Of a stretch of 64,000 nucleotides of DNA, positions 46,094 to 58,043 are shown one piece after another. How positions within the stretch are numbered: the stretch's first letter is position 1; each line of letters starts with the position of its first letter. Source of the stretch: JBOGVZ01 sp050692985 (GTDB taxonomy: Bacteria > Actinomycetota > UBA4738 > CALAEC01); the NCBI GenBank assembly GCA_050692985.1, contig JBOGVZ010000066.1, positions 11,451-75,450 of the forward strand. The letters run 5' to 3'. Below the pieces are notes generated by a model, which did no database searches, had not been told where the DNA came from, and saw only the letters and a list, made by a program, of their open reading frames with translations. A program made the translations under genes and the position numbers.

Positions 46094-46939
46094 CTACGCC
46101 AGGTTCAGCTCCATGCCCTCGTAGGCCAGGATCGGCTCGGCCCCGGAGCCCTTCCACAGCGATCGGGCATGCCTCAGGATCTCCTCGAGCTGGTCGTCGG
46201 AGTGCGTGGGGTCGTGGTGGAACATCACCAGCTGCCGGACCTCGGAGATCTCGGCGAACGTCACCACATGGACGGTGCTGGAGTGGCCCCACCCGATCCG
46301 CTGCCGGTACTCCTCCTCCGTGTACTGGGCGTCGTGGAGGAGGACGTCGGCCCCCTGGGCCACCGCGTGGCCGGAGATCCACTCGGGCTCCACGCCCCGC
46401 AGGTCCACGCCCAGGGCCGGCTCGTGGTCGGGGACGAACGACAGCACGTGGCCGTCCTCCTCGATCCGGTAGCCCACCGTGGGGCCCCGGTGAGAGACGG
46501 GATCGGCGCTGACCCGGGCCGTGCCGACCTTCCAGTCGTCGTCGGGGACGTCGTGGAACTCCGGGTGCGAGGGGATGTCCGAGAGGTGCACGGGGAACAG
46601 CGGTGGCGAGAGGTACTGGGCGATCCTCCGCTCCAGGCTCCGCAGCGGGGACGGCGGCCCCCAGATGTGGAGGTCCACGTCCGGGCTCCACAGCGGGCCG
46701 AAGAACCCCAGGCCTTCCAGGTGGTCGAGGTGCAGGTGGGTCAGGAACACGTGGATGGTCCGGGGCAGCTCCCCCATGAGGGTGTTGCCCAGCGGCCGGA
46801 TGCCGGTCCCGGCGTCGAGGATGATGAGGCTGCCGTCGTCCATGCGGAGCTCGACGCAGGAGGTGTTGCCGCCGTAGCGGACGGTCTCGGGGCCCGGGGA
46901 TGCGAGCGACCCCCGGCACCCCCACACCCGGGCCAGCAC
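46094..46939 (-). CDS. Metallo-beta-lactamase-fold hydrolase
   Basis: The 281-residue protein has the MBL metal motif THLHLDHLEGLGF, the start WGCRGSLASPGPETVRYGGN, DAGTGIRPLG, DAQYTEEEY and MFHHDPTHSDDQLEEI. This pattern is seen in MBL proteins resembling class II cyclic-nucleotide phosphodiesterases and RNase Z-like enzymes. Substrate is unknown. The GTG start lies 4 bp after the stop of the PAS-domain gene, so the two form an operon and the PAS protein may sense a signal for it. Confidence 0.8.
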   Translation of the reverse strand: MLARVWGCRGSLASPGPETVRYGGNTSCVELRMDDGSLIILDAGTGIRPLGNTLMGELPRTIHVFLTHLHLDHLEGLGFFGPLWSPDVDLHIWGPPSPLRSLERRIAQYLSPPLFPVHLSDIPSHPEFHDVPDDDWKVGTARVSADPVSHRGPTVGYRIEEDGHVLSFVPDHEPALGVDLRGVEPEWISGHAVAQGADVLLHDAQYTEEEYRQRIGWGHSSTVHVVTFAEISEVRQLVMFHHDPTHSDDQLEEILRHARSLWKGSGAEPILAYEGMELNLA

Positions 46940-46943
46940 GGGG

Positions 46944-47345
46944 CTACTCCTTCTCTTCCCAGAAGATGGCCACCGCTCCGACGAACTCGTCCGACCGGGC
47001 GAACAGCGGGAAGGCCGTGACCCCGATGCGGCGCTTCACGCCGTCGAGCCCCACGATCCGCATGAAGCGGTGCGCCGGCTTGCGCTCGGCCAACGCCACG
47101 GACAGCGGCATGTCCTCCGAGGCGAAGGGCTCTCCGGTGTCGGGGTCCTCGGGCGAGAACATGGCCCCGCTCCACTCCTCGGCGCTCAGCTCCCCGGCCT
47201 CCGCGTACGTCTGCCCCAGGATCTCCTCGGCCGGCTCGTTGTAGTACACCAGCGTCCCGCCCGGGTCCACCAGGAACATCGGGGTGGCCACCGAGGAGGC
47301 CAGGCCCCGGGCCAGGATGTGAACGAGGTTGTGCTCCTCGGACAT
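46944..47345 (-). CDS. Stand-alone PAS-domain protein
   Basis: The 133-residue protein is essentially one PAS fold: LASSVATPMFLVDPGGTLVY, YYNEPAEEILGQTYAEAGEL, EDMPLSVALAERKPAHRFMR, and a final strand FVGAVAIFWEEKE. It has no output domain, so it must act through a partner. It precedes the MBL gene by 4 bp, the clearest candidate partner. Confidence 0.8.
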   Translation of the reverse strand: MSEEHNLVHILARGLASSVATPMFLVDPGGTLVYYNEPAEEILGQTYAEAGELSAEEWSGAMFSPEDPDTGEPFASEDMPLSVALAERKPAHRFMRIVGLDGVKRRIGVTAFPLFARSDEFVGAVAIFWEEKE

Positions 47346-47350
47346 GGCCC

Positions 47351-47926
47351 TCAGGAGGAGGACCCCTCGTCACCGCCCTTGACGACCGACTCGATGACGT
47401 CGCGAGGGATCTGGGCGGCCGAGGAAAGGCCCCGCTTCACCGCCTCCGCGGCGTCCTTGGAGATCTCTCCCGCGGAGGTGAGGGCCTGCTCCGCGGCGCT
47501 GCGGGCCACCTCGCCCACGTCCTTGCCGACACGGCCGGCGGCCTCGATGGCCCCCTCGACCGCGCCAACGGCCGTCCCTGTGATGTCACCGCCCACCTCT
47601 GCCGCCGTTTGGATGGCCGTCCGCACGGCGTGCCGTGTCCCCTCGAGGACGTCGCCCCCCACCTCGGCCACGGCCTGCACGGCGCCGGAGACCACGCCCT
47701 TGGCTCCCTGGGCCAGCTCGACCCCGGCCTCCTGCGTTCCCCGGACCGCACCGCGGACCGTGTCGGTGACCACGCCGACGGCTGCCCCCGCTATCTCGCC
47801 GGTGCTCCGCAGGGCCCCGGTGACCAGGTCCGTGGCCGTCGCCCGGACGCTGTCAACGATGTCCCCGGCTCCCCGGACCACGCCGACCACGGCGTTCTTC
47901 GCCTTGTCGACCAGCCCCTCTGCCAT
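47351..47926 (-). CDS. Amphipathic-helix repeat protein
   Basis: The 191-residue protein consists of Ala/Gly/Val-rich repeats with regularly spaced charges (AKNAVVGVVRGAGDIVDSVR, AVQAVAEVGGDVLEGTRHAV, AIQTAAEVGGDITGTAVGAV). They predict long amphipathic helices like those of LEA, phasin or apolipoprotein-like proteins. It has no signal peptide. It may coat membranes or granules, or protect during desiccation (inference). ATG 47926 has a near-perfect GGAGGTGA 5 nt upstream. It is divergent from selD. Confidence 0.7.
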   Translation of the reverse strand: MAEGLVDKAKNAVVGVVRGAGDIVDSVRATATDLVTGALRSTGEIAGAAVGVVTDTVRGAVRGTQEAGVELAQGAKGVVSGAVQAVAEVGGDVLEGTRHAVRTAIQTAAEVGGDITGTAVGAVEGAIEAAGRVGKDVGEVARSAAEQALTSAGEISKDAAEAVKRGLSSAAQIPRDVIESVVKGGDEGSSS

Positions 47927-48005
47927 CTGCCTCACCTCCGTACGGTCGCTTGACGGTCACTATAGGGCTCCGGGGTTGCCCCGTCACCCCTCCGGGGGTG
48001 GGCGC

Positions 48006-48011
48006 TATGCT
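48006..48011 (+). promoter_or_regulatory. -10 element of selD
   Basis: TATGCT ends 6 nt before ATG 48018, identical in sequence and spacing to the DUF3499 promoter, and indicates a leaderless selD mRNA. Confidence 0.5.
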
Positions 48012-48017
48012 CGGTCC

Positions 48018-49076
48018 ATGCGCGATGAGGTTCGGCTCACGAGGTACAGCCACGGGGCCGGCTGAGCCTGCAAGCTCAGTCCGCAGGACCTGGCCCAGGT
48101 GCTGGGCCAGCTGGGCTCCACCGAATATCCGCCGGAGGTCCTGGTCTCCCAGGAGACCCGGGACGACGCGGCCGTGTACCGGCTGCCGGGCGGCGGCGTG
48201 CTCGTTCAGACGGTGGACTTCTTCACGCCGATCGTGGACGACCCCTACGACTGGGGCCGGATCGCCGCGGCCAACGCCTTCAGCGACGTGTACGCGATGG
48301 GGGCCCGTCCGGCCCTGGCCCTGAACCTGGTGGCCTGGCCGATCCAGGAGCTCCCGGCCGAGCTGCTGGCCCGGGTCCTCGAGGGGGGCGCCAAGGTGGC
48401 GTCCGAGGCCGGGGCGGCCATCGTGGGCGGGCACAGCATCCACGACCCCGAGCCCAAGTACGGCATGGCCGTGACCGGCTTCGCCCAGGAGGATCACCTG
48501 CTGCGCAACTCCACGGCCCCGGCGGGGGCCCGGCTGTTCCTGACCAAGCCGCTGGGGCTGGGCATCATCACCACGGGGATCAAGCGGGGGAGCGCGTCGC
48601 CGGAACAGGCCGCCCGGGCGGTCGAGGTGATGACCGCGCTCAACGCCCCGGCGGCCGAGGCCGCGGTGGAGGCCGGAGCCGAGGGGGCCACCGACGTCAC
48701 CGGCTTCGGCCTGCTCGGCCACCTGCACGCCATGCTGGAGGCCTCCGGCGTCTCGGCGGAGGTCGACGCCGGCGTCGTGCCGGTGCTCCCGGGCACGCTG
48801 GACCTGGCCGAGGACGATGTGATCCCCGGGGGGACGCGCTCGAACCTGACGTTCGTCGATCCCCACGTGGAGTGGGGCGATCTCTCCGGGCCCGAGCGGC
48901 TGGTCCTGGCGGACGCGCAGACCTCGGGAGGCCTGATGGTGGCCGCCTCCTCCGATCGGGGGGACCGGCTGGCCGAGGCCTTCCGGGGCCGGGGGGTGGG
49001 CGCGGCCGAGATCGGCCTCACCGTCCCGGGCCCGCCGGGCCGCATCCTCGTGCGAGGCCGGGTTCGGGACGGGTAA
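48018..49076 (+). CDS. selD: Selenophosphate synthase, itself a selenoprotein (Sec at residue 16)
   Basis: From ATG 48018 the reading is MRDEVRLTRYSHGAG, then TGA (48063-48065), then ACKLSPQDLAQVLGQLG, and on to a full SelD. E. coli SelD has YSHGAGCGCK with catalytic Cys17, so the UGA falls exactly on that residue and should be selenocysteine. Downstream motifs fit: VQTVDFFTPIVDDPYDWGRI, AANAFSDVYAMGARPALALN, GGHSIHDPEPKYGMAVTG and TDVTGFGLLGHLHAM. Total 352 residues. It makes selenophosphate from selenide and ATP. Without recoding only a start at GTG 48099 would be available, and it would lack the catalytic residue. The genome should also encode SelA, SelB and tRNA-Sec. Confidence 0.95.
48090..48110 (+). 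promoter_or_regulatory. Candidate bacterial SECIS hairpin
   Basis: A 9-bp perfect stem (CTGGCCCAG with CTGGGCCAG) closes a GTG loop (48099-48101), centred about 34 nt after the UGA. Distance and a GU in the apical loop fit bacterial SECIS rules. A smaller hairpin (GTCC-GCA-GGAC) lies closer to the UGA as an alternative. Confidence 0.65.
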
Positions 49077-49108
49077 CCGCATCCCGCTGGTAGGATTTCA
49101 GCGGGGAG

Positions 49109-49539
49109 ATGATCGAGCTGCCCATGCCGTTGTTCGAAGAGATCGTGGCCCTCGCCGTGGCCGAGCTGCCGAACGAGGCCTGCGGCGTGGTGGCGGGGGC
49201 CGACGGCCGGGCCGCCCGCGTGTACCCCATGCGAAACGCCGAGGCCAGCCCGGTCGTGTACCGGTTCGACGAGCGAGAGCAGCTCGAGGTGTTCACGAAG
49301 GTCGAGGCCAGGGGCTGGGAGCTGCTCGGCTTCTTCCACTCCCACACCCATACCCAGGCGTACCCCTCTCAGACGGACCGGGACCGGGCGCACTGGCGGG
49401 ACCCCACCACGGGGAGGGAGACCCCCATGTACCCCGACACGGGCTACCTGATCCTCTCCCTCCAGGACCGGGAGCAGCCGGTGATCCGGGCGTTCCGGTT
49501 CGAGGACGGGGAGCCGGTGGAGCAGGAGGTTCGGATCAC

Positions 49540-49543
<4 letters not shown>
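49109..49543 (+). CDS. JAMM (Mov34/MPN) metalloprotease, Mec-like
   Basis: The 144-residue protein has the JAMM zinc site: an upstream Glu (NEACGVVAG), HSHTHTQAYPSQTDRD and the preceding LLGFF. In M. tuberculosis Mec (Rv1334) it removes cysteine from the CysO-Cys adduct. Order JAMM, moeB, cysO, cysM supports the same job here. Its last codons overlap the moeB GTG by 4 nt. GGGGAG precedes the ATG. Confidence 0.92.
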
Positions 49544-52479
<2,936 letters not shown>

Positions 52480-52489
<10 letters not shown>

Positions 52490-53241
52490 TCGTCCTGGGC
52501 GCCCACGGCACCTGGCCCGCCGCGGGCGGGGCCACCAGCGGCCACCTGGTCCGCCACGACGGCCACGGCGTCCTCCTCGACCTGGGCAGCGGGACCGTGG
52601 CCAACCTCCAGCGGCACGGCGGGCTGTTCGACGTGGACGCGGTGGTCATCTCCCACTCGCACCCGGACCACGTGACCGACCTGTACACCTACTACATGGC
52701 CCGTCGCTTCTCGCCGCAGTGCCCCCCGCCCATCCCCCTGTACCTGGCGCCCAAGGTGCTCGACCGCGTGGAGCCGCTCCTCTCCGACGACAGCGGGGAC
52801 ATGAAGCTGGCCCATGCCTTCGACATCCACGTGCTGGACCCGGGCGCCGGCGTGGAGGTGGGGCCGCTCTCGATCCGAACCGAGGAGATGGCCCACAGCG
52901 TGCCGACGATCGGCGTCCGCGTGGAGGCGGGTGGCGCCGCCCTGGCCTACACGGCGGATACCGGCCCGACGGGGGCGGCGACCCGGATGGCCCGGGACGT
53001 GGACCTGCTGGTGGCCGAGGCCACCTGGCAGGAGGACGGGGACGACGATCGGCCCCCGATCCATCTCACGGGCAAGGAGGCCGGCGAGCTGGCCCGCGAC
53101 GCGGGGGCGGGCCGCCTGGTCCTGACCCACATCCGTCCCTACCTGGACCGGGACCTCACCAGGGAGGAGGCCGCCGGAGCCTTCGACGGCGAGATCCTCC
53201 TGGCCGAGGAAGGGCTGCGGCTCGAGGTCGGCGGACGGTGA
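52480..53241 (+). CDS. MBL-fold hydrolase, Rv1339-like (cAMP phosphodiesterase family)
   Basis: The 253-residue protein has the MBL metal motif SHSHPDHVTDLY, the N-terminal LIVLGAHGTWPAAGGATSGH, YTADTGPTGAATRMARDVDL and LTHIRPYLDRD. Its position between murI and rph matches Rv1339, reported as an atypical class II cAMP phosphodiesterase. GTG 52480 has GGAGG 7 nt upstream and overlaps the murI end by 10 nt. Confidence 0.85.
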
Positions 53242-53954
53242 GGCCGGACGGGCGGGACCCGGCGGAGCTGCGACCGATCCGCTACGAGATCGGGTACCTC
53301 GACTGGGCCGAGGGCTCGGTGCTGTTCGAGATGGGCCGTACCCGGATCCTGTGCGCGGCGTCCTACGAGGCCAGGGTGCCGCCGTTCCTCCAGGGCTCCG
53401 GCAAGGGCTGGGTGACGGCGGAGTACTCGATGCTGCCCCGCTCCACGGAGGTCCGCACTCCCCGGGAGTCTGTTCGCGGCAGGCCGTCGGGGCGAACCCA
53501 GGAGATCCAGCGCCTGATCGGCAGGTCCCTCCGTGCGGTGACCCGCATGGAGGCGCTCAAGGACAGCACGCTGTGGATCGATTGCGACGTCCTCCAGGCC
53601 GACGGCGGCACCCGGACCGCGGCCATCACCGGCGGGTACATCGCCCTGGCCCTGGCGGTGCGGACGCTCAAGGAGCGGGGTGTGGTGGACGGGGATGTGC
53701 TGGCGGACTCGGTGGCGGCGGTGAGCGCGGGGATGGTCGAGGGGGACCGGGTCCTGGACCTGTCCTACGAGGAGGACGTCCGGGCCGACGTGGACTTCAA
53801 CGTGGTGATGACGGGCTCGGGCAGCCTGGTGGAGGTCCAGGGCACCGCGGAGGGGGAGCCCTTCTCCCGCGAGGACCTCGACTCGATGGTGTCGCTGGCC
53901 GCCCGGGGCATCGAGCGGCTCACCCAGGTCCAGCGGGAGGCCGCCGGGACATGA
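53238..53954 (+). CDS. rph: Ribonuclease PH
   Basis: The 238-residue phosphorolytic exoribonuclease trims tRNA 3' ends. Motifs: GSVLFEMGRTRILCAASYEA, GWVTAEYSMLPRSTEVRTPR, GRTQEIQRLIGRSLRAV, DCDVLQADGGTRTAAITGGY and VQGTAEGEPFSREDLD. Its GTG overlaps the TGA of the phosphodiesterase gene (GTGA). Confidence 0.96.
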   Translation: MRPDGRDPAELRPIRYEIGYLDWAEGSVLFEMGRTRILCAASYEARVPPFLQGSGKGWVTAEYSMLPRSTEVRTPRESVRGRPSGRTQEIQRLIGRSLRAVTRMEALKDSTLWIDCDVLQADGGTRTAAITGGYIALALAVRTLKERGVVDGDVLADSVAAVSAGMVEGDRVLDLSYEEDVRADVDFNVVMTGSGSLVEVQGTAEGEPFSREDLDSMVSLAARGIERLTQVQREAAGT

Positions 53955-53967
53955 GGCCGCCGGGCTC

Positions 53968-54564
53968 GTGAGCTTCCCCGAGCGGCTGGTGGTGGCCACG
54001 CGGAACCCGGGCAAGGTGCGGGAGATCCTGGCGATCTGCCGCGACTGGCCGGTGGGCTGGCTCACCCACGAGGATGCGACCTGGCCCGACGTCCCGGAGA
54101 CGGGTGCCACCTACGTCGACAACGCCCTGCTGAAGGCCTTGGCGGTGGCCGGGGCCGCCGGCGAGGCCGCCCTGGCCGAGGACTCCGGGATCGAGGTGGA
54201 TGCCCTGGGAGGACGGCCGGGGCCCCGATCGGCCCGGTTCGCCGGGGAAGGGGCCTCCGACCGGGAGAACCTCGAGGCGCTCCTGCGGGCGCTGGAGGGC
54301 GTGCCCCCCGAGCGGCGCACCGCCCGGTACCGGGCGGTGGCCGTGGTGGCCTGGCCGGACGGCCGCGAGGTGATGGCCGAGGGCACCTGCGAGGGGCGCC
54401 TGCGCACCGAGCCGGCCGGGACCGGAGGCTTCGGGTACGACCCCATCTTCCAGCCGGCGGGCCACGAGCGGACCATGGCCCAGCTTGACCCCGAGGAGAA
54501 GGATGCCCTCAGCCACCGGGGCGGGGCCCTGAGGGCCCTCCGGGCCCGCCTGGCGGGGGACTGA
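53968..54564 (+). CDS. rdgB: XTP/dITP diphosphatase (RdgB/HAM1)
   Basis: The 198-residue house-cleaning enzyme hydrolyses non-canonical purine triphosphates. Motifs: VVATRNPGKVREI at the N-terminus, ETGATYVDNALLKALA, AEDSGIEVDALGGRPGPRSA and GGFGYDPIFQP, with the C-terminal SHRGGALRALRA. The rph-rdgB pairing is common. The start is GTG 53968, 13 bp after rph. Confidence 0.95.
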   Translation: MSFPERLVVATRNPGKVREILAICRDWPVGWLTHEDATWPDVPETGATYVDNALLKALAVAGAAGEAALAEDSGIEVDALGGRPGPRSARFAGEGASDRENLEALLRALEGVPPERRTARYRAVAVVAWPDGREVMAEGTCEGRLRTEPAGTGGFGYDPIFQPAGHERTMAQLDPEEKDALSHRGGALRALRARLAGD

Positions 54565-54657
54565 GTTGCGCGTTCTAAAGAGAGCCGTCATTATCGATAG
54601 TGATGGTTTCGGCCCCCCCGGGGGCGGGAAGGAAGCTCGAGCGAAAGGAGGACGGCC

Positions 54658-54810
54658 ATGTGTCTGACCTGCGGGTGCGGCGAGCTCAACGCGGACCACG
54701 GTGACAGCCGGCACATCACCTACGACCAGCTGAAGGAGGCCGCCGAGGCCGCGGAGATCTCCGTGGACGAGGCCGCGAACAACTTTCAGGAGACCCTCAA
54801 GAAGGTCTAA
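54658..54810 (+). CDS. Small CxCG-type conserved protein
   Basis: The 50-residue product begins MCLTCGCGELNADHGDSRHI followed by a helical segment (YDQLKEAAEAAEISVDEAAN). The CxxCxC motif near the start and the His residues suggest a metal site. Similar tiny proteins are frequent in actinobacteria, with unknown function. GAAAGGAGG lies 7 nt upstream of the ATG. It probably has its own promoter in the preceding 90 bp, which include an AT-richer stretch (CATTATCGATAGTGAT). Confidence 0.75.
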   Translation: MCLTCGCGELNADHGDSRHITYDQLKEAAEAAEISVDEAANNFQETLKKV

Positions 54811-54876
54811 CCTCCCCCCATGAGGACCGATCGGAGGCCCCGGCGGCGCTGGGGCCTCCTCGACTGAGGAGGGGGC

Positions 54877-55434
54877 ATGGCGATCCGCCTCAAGTACCGT
54901 TCTCCCACCGGCGAGACACGGCGGTGGACCCTGAAGGAGATCGTCCAGGGCTACCCGCTGGGCCATCCCAGCCACCCCCTGTTCGTCCACTTCCCCATCG
55001 CGTTCTACTCGGCGATCCTGGCGTTCGACATCATGAGCAGGATCGGCCGGCCAGAGGGCGCGAACCAGGGTCTGGTGCTGGCGGGCTCGTACCTCTACCT
55101 GGGGGCGTTCGCCGGCACGCTGGCGCTGGTCCTCACGGGGCTGACCGACTGGACCACCATGGTCCGTGGATCGAGCAAGAGGCGCCTGGCCACGAACCAC
55201 ATGCTGTTCCAGCTGACCGCCGCGGTGTTCTTCGTGGTCACGTTCTTCCTGCGCTGGCCGAACCGGACCCAGCCCCAGGCGGAGGTCCTGTGGATCGTCC
55301 TGGAGGCCATCGGCTACGCGATCCTGATGGTGGGCCAGTACCTGGGCGGCATGCTGGTCTACGAGAAGGCCATGCGGGTCAGCACCGGGGGGAAGCTGGA
55401 GGACCTCAAGCAGCCGGCGGGTCCTACGGGGTGA
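54877..55434 (+). CDS. DUF2231 membrane protein
   Basis: The 185-residue protein has GHPSHPLFVHFPIAFYSAIL, the DUF2231 opening with conserved His and Pro. Four transmembrane helices follow (SYLYLGAFAGTLALVLTGLT, LFQLTAAVFFVVTFFL and YAILMVGQYLGGMLVY among them). DUF2231 proteins are thought to be heme-related membrane proteins, with no established role. It converges with the pirin gene, and the two 3' ends overlap by 11 bp. Confidence 0.85.
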   Translation: MAIRLKYRSPTGETRRWTLKEIVQGYPLGHPSHPLFVHFPIAFYSAILAFDIMSRIGRPEGANQGLVLAGSYLYLGAFAGTLALVLTGLTDWTTMVRGSSKRRLATNHMLFQLTAAVFFVVTFFLRWPNRTQPQAEVLWIVLEAIGYAILMVGQYLGGMLVYEKAMRVSTGGKLEDLKQPAGPTG

Positions 55435-56128
55435 GGGGCACGTCGACCAGGATCAGCTCGGTGATCTCGACCGCACCGAGATCCAGGCCCGCCTCGTCGG
55501 CGATCTTGGCGGCGTCGCCGGTGGCCAGCTTGTCCCCGGGAACCTCCACCGAGCCCTCGATCACGTAGAGGTAACCGCCACGGCCCGGCCCGAAGGCATG
55601 CGACACGGAGGCGCCCCCGGTGAGGCGGGCCACGTGGACCGACGTGTCCCGGCGGACCAGGACGCCCGGCCCGCCCGGTGGGGACACCACCTCCAGGAGC
55701 CGGTCGGTGCGCTCCTCGGTGGAGTACACGCGCTGCTCCACCGACGGCTCCAGCCCCTCCCGGTCGGGGAGGATCCACATCTGGATGAACCGCATCGGCT
55801 CCTCCTCCGAGGCGTTCTGCTCGGAGTGCCAGGCCCCGCTGCCGAGCGTCATGCGCTGGACCGAGCCGGCGGGAAGGATCCCGCCCGTCCCGAGGTTGTC
55901 CTCATGGCGGAAGGTCCCTTCGACGACGTAGGTGATCCCCTCGATGTCCCGGTGGGGGTGCATCGGCCACACGGCCCCCGGGACCAGCCGGTCGTCGTTG
56001 AAGACGCGCAGGGGCCCCCATCCGTCGTTCTCCGGGTCCCGGTACCTGTCGAAGGAGAAATGCCACCGGGCCGTGAACCAGCCGCCCTCGGCTCGGTAGA
56101 TGTCCTGGTCTCGGCGAACCTGGATCAC
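55424..56128 (-). CDS. Pirin-family (YhhW-like) bicupin
   Basis: The 234-residue protein has the pirin cupin pattern: FNDDRLVPGAVWPMHPHRDI, EGITYVVEGTFRHEDNLG, and SVQRMTLGSGAWHSEQNASE, with His and Glu metal ligands present. YhhW has quercetinase activity; physiological substrates are unknown. It is divergent from the sigma factor gene over about 40 bp. Confidence 0.9.
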   Translation of the reverse strand: MIQVRRDQDIYRAEGGWFTARWHFSFDRYRDPENDGWGPLRVFNDDRLVPGAVWPMHPHRDIEGITYVVEGTFRHEDNLGTGGILPAGSVQRMTLGSGAWHSEQNASEEEPMRFIQMWILPDREGLEPSVEQRVYSTEERTDRLLEVVSPPGGPGVLVRRDTSVHVARLTGGASVSHAFGPGRGGYLYVIEGSVEVPGDKLATGDAAKIADEAGLDLGAVEITELILVDVPLTP

Positions 56129-56169
56129 GCGGCCATGATAGAACCCGGAAGGGGTAGGTACGAGGAGAG

Positions 56170-57096
<927 letters not shown>

Positions 57097-57120
57097 GGCC
57101 CTCGGACCCCCCCTGACCGG

Positions 57121-57978
57121 GTGCCGGTCGTGGTCACCGGCGCGAACGGCCTGGTCGGCCGGACCCTGATCCCCCTCCTGGCACGGGCCGGTGGGGAGGT
57201 CCGAGCGGTGATCCGAGACCGCGCCGCCGCCGAGCCCCTCCGCCTGGCCGGGGCCAAGGTGGCCGTGTGCCGCCTGTCCGACACGGAGACGCTGGGCACG
57301 GCCATGGCCGGGGCCCACACGGTGTGCCATCTGGCCGGCGGCCTGGACCTGCCGGACGAGGGCACGTACATGGAATCGAACCTCGCCACCACCGCTTCGG
57401 CGCTGGAAGCGGCTGCGGAGGCGGGCGTCACCAGGTTCCTGCTCCTCTCCTACCCCGGTGCCTCTCCCGGCGCGTCGAACGCCTACCTCCGGGCCAAGGG
57501 TGAGGCCGAGGAAGCCGTTCGCCGCTCGGCGCTCCAGCATGTGATCCTTCGGAGCACACACGTCTACGGGCCGGGGAGCCGGTGGCTGTCGGGCCTGATG
57601 GAGGCGGCGCGCCGTCCGGTGGCCGCCACCGTGGTGGGGCCCGGGACCCAGCGGCTGTCCCCCGTGTTCGTCCGGGACGTGGCCCGCGCCCTGGCGGCCG
57701 CGGACGACCGGGCCACCGAGGTGGCCGGCACCTTCGCCCTCCAGGGGCCCGACGTGGTCACCGCGGACGAGCTGACCGACCTCCTGGCCGGGAGGCGCCG
57801 GCGAAAGGTCCACCTCTCCCCGGCGGTGGCCCGCGCCGCCGCGCGCCTCACGGTCGGGCCGATGAGCGCCACGCTGCTGGAGGTGCTGGCGGCCGACAGC
57901 CTGGCCGACGCCCCGGATGCCGCGGCAGAGTTCGGCCTGACCCTGACGCCGCTGCGAGAGGGCCTGGCCGCCTCCTGA
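57121..57978 (+). CDS. NAD(P)-dependent epimerase/NmrA-like protein
   Basis: The 285-residue protein starts MPVVVTGANGLVGRTLIPLL (nucleotide-binding GxxGxxG) and continues with VIRDRAAAEPLRLAGAKVAV, LLLSYPGASPGASNAYLRAK and the extended-SDR VILRSTHVYGPGSRW. The usual YxxxK is replaced by NAYLRAKGE, which keeps Tyr and Lys. The substrate is unknown. GTG 57121 lies 24 bp after the sigma factor gene. Confidence 0.85.
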   Translation: MPVVVTGANGLVGRTLIPLLARAGGEVRAVIRDRAAAEPLRLAGAKVAVCRLSDTETLGTAMAGAHTVCHLAGGLDLPDEGTYMESNLATTASALEAAAEAGVTRFLLLSYPGASPGASNAYLRAKGEAEEAVRRSALQHVILRSTHVYGPGSRWLSGLMEAARRPVAATVVGPGTQRLSPVFVRDVARALAAADDRATEVAGTFALQGPDVVTADELTDLLAGRRRRKVHLSPAVARAAARLTVGPMSATLLEVLAADSLADAPDAAAEFGLTLTPLREGLAAS

Positions 57979-58043
57979 TCGACTGGCGGCGCCGGACGGC
58001 CTCGTCGCATACTCCGGGTGCCCGTCGCCCGTGGGAGGGACCG

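Noticed and set aside
48099..49076. selD starting at GTG 48099
   Set aside because: That start omits the catalytic loop; the GTG is better explained as the apical loop of the SECIS-like hairpin.
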